Positions 13,279-17,113 of a stretch of DNA of 17,113 nucleotides are shown here, one piece after another. Source of the DNA: a bacterium (GTDB lineage Bacteria; UBA10199; DSSB01); assembly GCA_030426445.1 (NCBI GenBank), contig JAUHYS010000011.1, positions 1 to 17,113 on the forward strand, given 5' to 3'. The notes below the pieces were generated by a model. It was not told the origin of the DNA and searched no databases. It was given only the letters and a program-made list of their open reading frames with translations. The translations under genes and the position numbers were made by a program. Each line of letters starts with the position of its first letter. Position 1 is the first letter of the stretch.

Positions 13279-14482
13279 ACAAGGCTGGTTGAGCAAAGAT
13301 AAAAAGAAAAAACGAAAAAGTCCCTGGCAAGTTGATTTTAGGGACGGCCAAGGTAAACGACGGAGAAAGTTTTTTAGCTATCGTGAGGATGCTTTGGATT
13401 TTTTTCGAATGGCACAAATTCGAGAAGAAAGAAGCAAAAATCGACTTAGCTGGGTAACGCCGGTCTCTTATGAAACGGCATTAATAAAATATCGAGAGGA
13501 GCATCTTGAGCTTAAGTCTAAAACGCACTGTCACAAGACTTTTAATCGATTAACCTTTCTATCAGACTATTTTGACCGACAGGCATTGATGGACATCAGT
13601 ACTTTTGATATTCAAAAGACACTTAAAGAAAGACTTAAGTCTGGAAAGTCTAATAAAACGGTTAACGAAGACCGTTCAGCTCTTAGAGGACTTTTTAGAT
13701 GGGCAAAAAGGCGAGGTTTTGCCGAAGAAAATCCAGTGGATGAAGTCGAAGGTCTACCTAAGCTACCCAGAACGATTCGTCGAGCTTATAAAAAAGAAGA
13801 AATTGAAAGCATACTTTTGCATGCTTGTTCTTGCTGCTTTCCAGCCATTGCGATTTTAGCCAATACTGGAATCCGATTAGGGGAGCTGGAAAATCTCTGC
13901 AAGGACGACTTTGATCTAGAGCGGCAAGTATTGTTTATCACTCATTTGGAATCTACACCGGTCAAAGGTAAACAAAGCCGGATTATTTTTCTTAATGATA
14001 TGTTGATGAATTTAGTGCCAAATCTAGCAAGGGGAAAGGTGTTAAAAATCCCTCGTTCCACCTTTGAAAAACATTTTCGAAAAATTAGAATCCAAGCCAA
14101 TGTGCCCGATGCCATCCCCCACGGCTTCCGTCATTCTTATACCAGCCATTTGATCGAGTCTGGAATGGACTTAGGTAAGGTTCAAAGAATTATCGGTCAC
14201 TCTGACATCAAAACTTTGCAAAAATATTTACATTCCACGGGAAGTGATCTCATGCCTTATCGAAATAGCGTCCAATTTTTGGTGCCCTCTCAGTGCCATG
14301 AAGCTAGTAAAAAACGGACAAATTGGGACAAAATGGATTTTGACGGACAAAGCGAGAAATACTCTAACTTATTAGAAAACAACGACCTTCAGTATTTTCA
14401 AGGTGCTTGGCTAAAAAGGGCAAAAATGGGGCGGCGGGAATCGAAAAAGCTTTCTAATATTTTGATTTATAATAATTTTTAA
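13262..14482 (+). CDS. int: Tyrosine recombinase (integrase) of the element
   Basis: The 406-residue protein starts with an AP2-like arm-binding region (SPWQVDFRDGQGKRRRKFF, 20-38). A SAM-like core-binding domain follows (about 66-165), then the catalytic domain. Catalytic residues are visible: Arg205 in TGIRLGEL, a Lys in PVKGKQSR (235 or 237), His287 and Arg290 in HGFRH, His313 in IIGHSDI and the nucleophile Tyr322 in LQKYLH. AAGG lies 7 bases before the ATG, and the start overlaps the excisionase gene. The region after about residue 340 is unusually long and low in family likeness. Its codons 389-395 are the candidate attachment core, and the last 11 are flanking DNA. So the natural end of the protein depends on the integration state. 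Confidence 0.92.
   Translation: MAKMSKQGWLSKDKKKKRKSPWQVDFRDGQGKRRRKFFSYREDALDFFRMAQIREERSKNRLSWVTPVSYETALIKYREEHLELKSKTHCHKTFNRLTFLSDYFDRQALMDISTFDIQKTLKERLKSGKSNKTVNEDRSALRGLFRWAKRRGFAEENPVDEVEGLPKLPRTIRRAYKKEEIESILLHACSCCFPAIAILANTGIRLGELENLCKDDFDLERQVLFITHLESTPVKGKQSRIIFLNDMLMNLVPNLARGKVLKIPRSTFEKHFRKIRIQANVPDAIPHGFRHSYTSHLIESGMDLGKVQRIIGHSDIKTLQKYLHSTGSDLMPYRNSVQFLVPSQCHEASKKRTNWDKMDFDGQSEKYSNLLENNDLQYFQGAWLKRAKMGRRESKKLSNILIYNNF
14316..14351. repeat. Three GGACAAA repeats inside the int 3' end
   Basis: GGACAAA occurs at 14316-14322, 14326-14332 and 14345-14351, with spacing of 10 and 19 bases, close to whole turns of the helix. They lie 76 bases or more left of the att core, on the element side, where integrase arm-type or excisionase sites are expected. 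Confidence 0.45.
14422..14445. repeat. Candidate right attachment site (att)
   Basis: AAAAATGG followed by GGCGGCGGGAATCGAA (14430-14445) repeats the left site at 5108-5132 except for one missing A. It lacks the T-arm strand that follows at the left copy (AAAG instead of CCCG), so it is not a tmRNA end in itself. It lies within the integrase frame. Confidence 0.6.
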
Positions 14483-14500
14483 ATTCACATTTTTAATATA

Positions 14501-14522
14501 TGCCCCCAAAAGTGCCCCCAAA
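14501..14522. repeat. Tandem TGCCCCCAAA repeats
   Basis: TGCCCCCAAA occurs at 14501-14510 and 14513-14522, 12 bases apart, 56 bases right of the att core. They are strikingly C-rich in AT-rich DNA. Paired direct repeats of this size near an att core are typical of integrase arm-binding sites. Confidence 0.5.
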
Positions 14523-14534
14523 TTTCGGATTAAG

Positions 14535-14861
14535 TTATTTTATTAGATGATTGGGCTTTTTATTAAAAGAAACAGGATTAATTTTTTTGCTCTCTCCTAG
14601 AACCTTAAGGATAATACTTAAGCGCTCTTTTTCTTCATCAATACTCAAGTGAATATAACCCTGACGGATTAATATCAAGGCCATTTCCAATTGATGGAGC
14701 TCAGGTAATGCGAGACAAGTATCTTTGGGCTGACGTGGTTTAATAGGTTCCTTGTTAATGATGGGCCAAAGGCGGTTGAGCGTATCCAAATCTACTCGAT
14801 ACAAATCTTTTTCCTGAAAGTAGAAAGTAGTCTTTTTCTGTTCAAAATTATTGGGCCTCAT
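14535..14861 (-). CDS. Hypothetical protein, 108 residues
   Basis: I do not recognise this protein. It has no signal peptide or membrane segment. The central part LPELHQLEMALILIRQGYIHLSIDEEKERLSIILKVLGE is helical and amphipathic, after a basic, Pro-containing stretch (KEPIKPRQPKD). AAGGAAAG lies about 6 bases before the ATG, a good ribosome site. It is divergent from the XRE repressor gene at 14997 with tandem palindromic operators in between, so the two are probably co-regulated. Confidence 0.6.
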   Translation of the reverse strand: MRPNNFEQKKTTFYFQEKDLYRVDLDTLNRLWPIINKEPIKPRQPKDTCLALPELHQLEMALILIRQGYIHLSIDEEKERLSIILKVLGESKKINPVSFNKKPNHLIK

Positions 14862-14907
14862 GAGACTTTCCTTATTTCGCTATAGGCATTTGATAGAGCA
14901 ATATTTA

Positions 14908-14977
14908 TGTGATTATCACACAAATTTATTTAGCGTGAATATCACGCACGCGTTCATTTGTAAAGTGCTAAATTCAC
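14908..14977. promoter_or_regulatory. Tandem palindromic operators for the XRE repressor
   Basis: TGTGATTATCACA (14908-14920) and GCGTGAATATCACGC (14933-14947) are perfect inverted repeats sharing the core GTGAWWATCAC, with centres 26 bases apart. A looser GTGCTAAATTCAC follows at 14965-14977, 19 bases before the repressor start. They occupy the gap between the divergent genes at 14861 and 14997. Confidence 0.65.
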
Positions 14978-14996
14978 ACAAGTTAACTAAGCGTTT

Positions 14997-15239
14997 ATGA
15001 CAAAATCTAAAAAAATCAGAAATGTTTCCGGGCGTCGCATCCAAACCGTTCGACTTAAAAAGGGCTTTACCCAAGAGGATGTGGCGGCGGCTTTGTCAGT
15101 GGATTTTAATATCTATATGGATCGATCCGCTTTTGGCAGGATTGAGACCGGTGACCGTGGTCTTTATGACTACGAGTTACTTGCCATTGCCGAAATTTTA
15201 GAAGTCTCTCCTTTAGAGTTGTTAAAGGGGAGAGGGTAG
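14997..15239 (+). CDS. XRE-family transcriptional repressor
   Basis: The 80-residue protein is a single Cro/C1-type domain: VSGRRIQTVRLKKGFTQEDVAAALSVDFNIYMDRSAFGRIETGDRGLYDYELLAIAEILEVSPLELL. The insertion between helices 3 and 4 (VDFNIYMDRS) is typical of a subfamily common on islands. It is probably a self-regulating repressor acting on the tandem palindromes before it. No strong ribosome site is seen, and the first codons follow AACTAAGCGTTT. Its last 70 bases overlap the 3' end of the convergent second recombinase gene. Confidence 0.85.
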   Translation: MTKSKKIRNVSGRRIQTVRLKKGFTQEDVAAALSVDFNIYMDRSAFGRIETGDRGLYDYELLAIAEILEVSPLELLKGRG

Positions 15240-16279
15240 TCTTTTTTAGAACTTTGATCATACCTCATGTCTTGCAATAACTCACCCTGCCGATAAGGGT
15301 CCATGTTTCCATAATTATCTAGTGTGATGCTGACGCTTTCATGTCCTAGGTTCTGACTCCAAGCCTTAAACTCTTCTGGTTTATTACAGAAGCGGTTTGA
15401 TAATCGGACTAATGTATCTCTAAAAGAGTGAGGGTTGTAATAAGGTAGACCCACAAACTCAAAGGCTTCCTTAAAAATTTTTCGGATAGGACTCGTTGTG
15501 GTCCAGTGTATGGGTTCTAAGCCTTCTGCTTTAAAAGACAGTTCCTTATTATGTGTCATTCTAGTCCGAGGGAATAGGGGAGCTTCGTAGTCATATAATT
15601 TTTTATTAATCAAGTAGGCTACCCAGTCCATGATAATCTTTCTTATTTCTTCTCCAACTGGAAAAAAGAAAGTATTAATTTGCTTGCTAAACTTGGTTTT
15701 GACCTCTCGTGGATCTTGATTAACGAGATTTCTTTCCAGATCAATGTGTTTTAATTTTAATGAAATGAGTGCTTGTGCCCTTGCCCCTGTCAAGATGGTG
15801 AAGGCAATCAATGCTCGATTGCGTTTAGCGGTTTCATCCCTGTCGGGCATATTAGCCAACACTTGATGAATTTGTGCTAAGGTTGGAAATGTTTTCATTT
15901 TTACCGCTCTAGCAGCTCGCACTTCTTTATCCCTTAAATTAAAGTAGCTAATGTCAGGCAAGTGAATCTTAGACTTATATCCTGGTTGTTGAGCTAGCCA
16001 TTTAAAAAATTCTCTTAAATGTCTTAAAGTTGTAAGAATAGTAGCTTTGCTCAGGCGAACTCCGGACCTTTCGGTTCGGGTGGACTCAATAGCTTTTTTA
16101 AAGCCAATTGCTTGCTCTCGATTGAAAGTAGCAAAGTCTTTTAGCTTATTATATTTTTCAAAGCGCAAAAGAGATTTTTGCACAGCTTCAATGGTAGGAG
16201 CACTTTTTCCATCGGCTTCTGCTAAATAGCTCAAGTATTCTCTCTTAACTCTCTCATTTTTTGAATTATATTTTTTCAT
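15170..16279 (-). CDS. Second tyrosine recombinase/integrase
   Basis: The 369-residue protein has an N-terminal SAM-like core-binding domain (about 5-100) and a catalytic domain. Catalytic residues: Arg167 in TGARAQAL, a Lys in the VKTKFSK stretch (194-199), His284 and Arg287 in NPHSFRDTLVRL, His313 in NLGHESVSI and Tyr323 in LDNYGNM. It is not close to the first integrase: it lacks the AP2-like N terminus and has longer inserts in the catalytic domain. AAGG lies 6 bases before the ATG, and its start overlaps the stop of the HTH/zinc-ribbon gene by 4 bases (ATGA), so it is the last gene of a three-gene operon. The C-terminal 24 codons overlap the repressor gene on the other strand. Confidence 0.9.
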   Translation of the reverse strand: MKKYNSKNERVKREYLSYLAEADGKSAPTIEAVQKSLLRFEKYNKLKDFATFNREQAIGFKKAIESTRTERSGVRLSKATILTTLRHLREFFKWLAQQPGYKSKIHLPDISYFNLRDKEVRAARAVKMKTFPTLAQIHQVLANMPDRDETAKRNRALIAFTILTGARAQALISLKLKHIDLERNLVNQDPREVKTKFSKQINTFFFPVGEEIRKIIMDWVAYLINKKLYDYEAPLFPRTRMTHNKELSFKAEGLEPIHWTTTSPIRKIFKEAFEFVGLPYYNPHSFRDTLVRLSNRFCNKPEEFKAWSQNLGHESVSITLDNYGNMDPYRQGELLQDMRYDQSSKKDYPLPFNNSKGETSKISAMASNS

Positions 16280-16764
16280 GATTTACCTTTCTCTTCTAAA
16301 TAACATTTTAGACTGGGAGATAAGCACCCACTTAGGCGTTCGATTTGTTGTTTAGAGATGTCGAAGGTTATGAGAATATTTTTAAAATCTTTTATAGATT
16401 GAATTTTTCTCACTGGACTTTCACAGGAGGAGCAAAGACCTACTAGAGTGAAGGTTTTATGGTTTCTAGGTTCTAGGTCTACCATGTTCCCCATAGTTTT
16501 TTTAGGTTCTCTGCAACGGAAGCAATAAATTTGGTCAAAATCACACGATTTTTTTCGTAATTTTTTTTGAGCCTGTAAAAAAGCTTTGGCTTCTTCTCCA
16601 TAGATGAGCACTGGTCGTTGATGATCCATCCGAGGCATTCCCTTTTTCATCCATTGGCGAACGGTGTTTCGATGTACCCGTAACAATTCACTGAGCTCAT
16701 GAATGCTATAAGTTTTATTTTTTCGGATACAATGAACTCTTATTTTAGAGCGCGTTTTTTTCAT
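16276..16764 (-). CDS. HTH and zinc-ribbon protein paired with the recombinase
   Basis: The 162-residue protein begins TRSKIRVHCIRKNKTYSIHELSELLRVHRNTVRQWMKKG, a helix-turn-helix of the MerR/excisionase-like type. After a linker comes a four-cysteine zinc ribbon: CFRC (81-84) and CSSC (111-114). Proteins of this build stand directly before a recombinase in many islands and probably help target or direct it; that role is inferred from context. ATG at 16764 is preferred, while a GTG at 16776 is close behind GGAG and cannot be excluded. It overlaps the recombinase by 4 bases and the AlpA-like gene by 20 bases, so all three are coupled. Confidence 0.75.
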   Translation of the reverse strand: MKKTRSKIRVHCIRKNKTYSIHELSELLRVHRNTVRQWMKKGMPRMDHQRPVLIYGEEAKAFLQAQKKLRKKSCDFDQIYCFRCREPKKTMGNMVDLEPRNHKTFTLVGLCSSCESPVRKIQSIKDFKNILITFDISKQQIERLSGCLSPSLKCYLEEKGKS

Positions 16765-17002
16765 TATTTTTTTCACGCTCCACTTCTAATTGATTGATCA
16801 ATCGGCGAATGGTTTCGTCATTCTTCCCAGCAATACGCGCAGCATTGACGGCGTCTACTTCATGAGCAGGCCAGCCTACGGCACGTCCTCCAAGGCTTAT
16901 AGGTTTTGGCCATAACCCTTGAGAAATGCGCAGATAAATGGTGGAACGAGAAAGGCCGCAATTTGAAAGAACAGCGGGAAGTCTTAGTATTTTGTACGTC
17001 AT
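16745..17002 (-). CDS. AlpA-like regulator
   Basis: The 85-residue protein starts YKILRLPAVLSNCGLSRSTIYLRISQGLWPKPISLGGRAVGWPAHEVDAVNAARI, which is the AlpA / phage transcriptional regulator signature (R-LP-V---GLSR-TIY---G-FP-PI-LG-RAVGW---EV). AlpA-type proteins activate excision or integrase genes. A coiled tail with Asn/Glu/Lys follows. A strong ribosome site AAGGAGAT lies 8 bases before the ATG. It heads the operon with the HTH/zinc-ribbon and recombinase genes and is divergent from the reading frame at the right edge. Confidence 0.88.
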   Translation of the reverse strand: MTYKILRLPAVLSNCGLSRSTIYLRISQGLWPKPISLGGRAVGWPAHEVDAVNAARIAGKNDETIRRLINQLEVEREKNNEKNAL

Positions 17003-17027
17003 AATAGTATCTCCTTAGACAGGAGTT

Positions 17028-17113
17028 ATGACGCAAAAGGATGAGCCGTTGGCCGAAGTGGTGGACGCCGAGGCCGAGGCCAAGCGCCTGAAAGAAAACA
17101 AAGCGCAGGGTGT
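17028..17113 (+). CDS. Partial open frame at the right edge, GC-richer
   Basis: From the ATG at 17028 the frame is open to the window end, reading MTQKDEPLAEVVDAEAEAKRLKENKA, an acidic/basic helical start. AGGAG lies only 2 bases before the ATG, so the start may not be exact. The codons are rich in G and C (GCC, GAG, CGC, CTG), unlike everything to the left. It is divergent from the AlpA-like gene. The product cannot be recognised from so few residues. Confidence 0.4.
   Translation, partial: MTQKDEPLAEVVDAEAEAKRLKENKAQG

Larger units (their letters stand above)
5113..14445. mobile_element. Probable integrative element inserted at the ssrA 3' end
   Basis: The element is bounded by the two att-like direct repeats. 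It has a tyrosine recombinase and an excisionase-like gene at its right end, and toxin-antitoxin, repressor, phage-like and orphan genes as cargo. No conjugation, capsid, tail or full replication genes are visible, so it is probably mobilised by a helper, or is a satellite or a decayed element. Boundaries rest on an imperfect repeat and are inferred. Confidence 0.6.
14446..17113. mobile_element. Left part of a second integrative element
   Basis: A second tyrosine recombinase with HTH/zinc-ribbon and AlpA-like genes and a divergently controlled repressor form a mobility module immediately right of the first element. The right boundary and cargo are outside the window. The left boundary at the shared att site is inferred. 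Confidence 0.45.

Noticed and set aside
5432..14522. CRISPR array
   Set aside because: The repeats seen are 7-12 bp and lack regular 30-40 base spacers; no cas genes are present.
5113..17113. A complete prophage or conjugative element
   Set aside because: No capsid, portal, tail, relaxase or type IV secretion genes are seen, only integrase modules and isolated phage-like small genes.

Overview
The window looks like a low-GC Gram-negative bacterium, probably proteobacterial or a relative. Signs are a lipobox-bearing cell-wall hydrolase, a nu-class-like GST, an MdaB/HxlR pair, AbiE and AlpA family genes. I cannot place it to genus from this sequence. The left 5.1 kb reads as chromosomal backbone. 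The rest reads as accessory DNA stacked on the 3' end of a tmRNA (ssrA) gene.

Region 1 (1-5112), backbone: a geranylgeranyl-reductase-like flavoprotein; a lipoprotein fusing an M23 endopeptidase to an L,D-transpeptidase; a GST; a REP-like inverted repeat; a divergent pair of MdaB-type quinone reductase and HxlR regulator; and a cysteine-rich secreted protein whose frame is broken, or possibly recoded, at an A7 run.

Region 2 (about 5113-14445), a probable integrative element of about 9.3 kb. The left end is a tmRNA 3'-end fragment. A near-copy of its terminal bases lies at 14422-14445, inside the 3' end of the tyrosine-recombinase gene. Cargo in order: an AbiEi/AbiEii toxin-antitoxin pair behind a perfect palindrome; a truncated DUF1016 gene; a secreted membrane-anchored protein and an orphan small protein; a small XRE repressor with two matching operators; a secreted protein divergent from it; a Cys-rich protein plus a terminase-small-subunit-like HTH protein; a secreted DUF4344-type metallopeptidase; an orphan charged protein; a second small HTH protein; a strong terminator; and an OB-like nucleic-acid-binding candidate. 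The mobility module is a 7-bp repeat array, a GC-rich hairpin, an excisionase-like gene, and an overlapping integrase.

Region 3 (14446-17113, open to the right) is a second mobility module: a small orphan protein divergent from an XRE repressor with tandem palindromic operators, a second unrelated tyrosine recombinase, an HTH/zinc-ribbon protein and an AlpA-like regulator. The last three form an overlapping operon. A GC-richer reading frame starts at the right edge. The simplest reading is two elements in tandem at ssrA, with the intact tmRNA outside the window.

The most unusual points are these. The integrase frame runs through its own candidate attachment site, so excision would swap its C-terminal tail. 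An intrinsic terminator sits about 19 bases before a start codon with no room for a promoter. Three genes carried by the element encode predicted exported proteins. Paired operators for small repressors can be read directly from the DNA.
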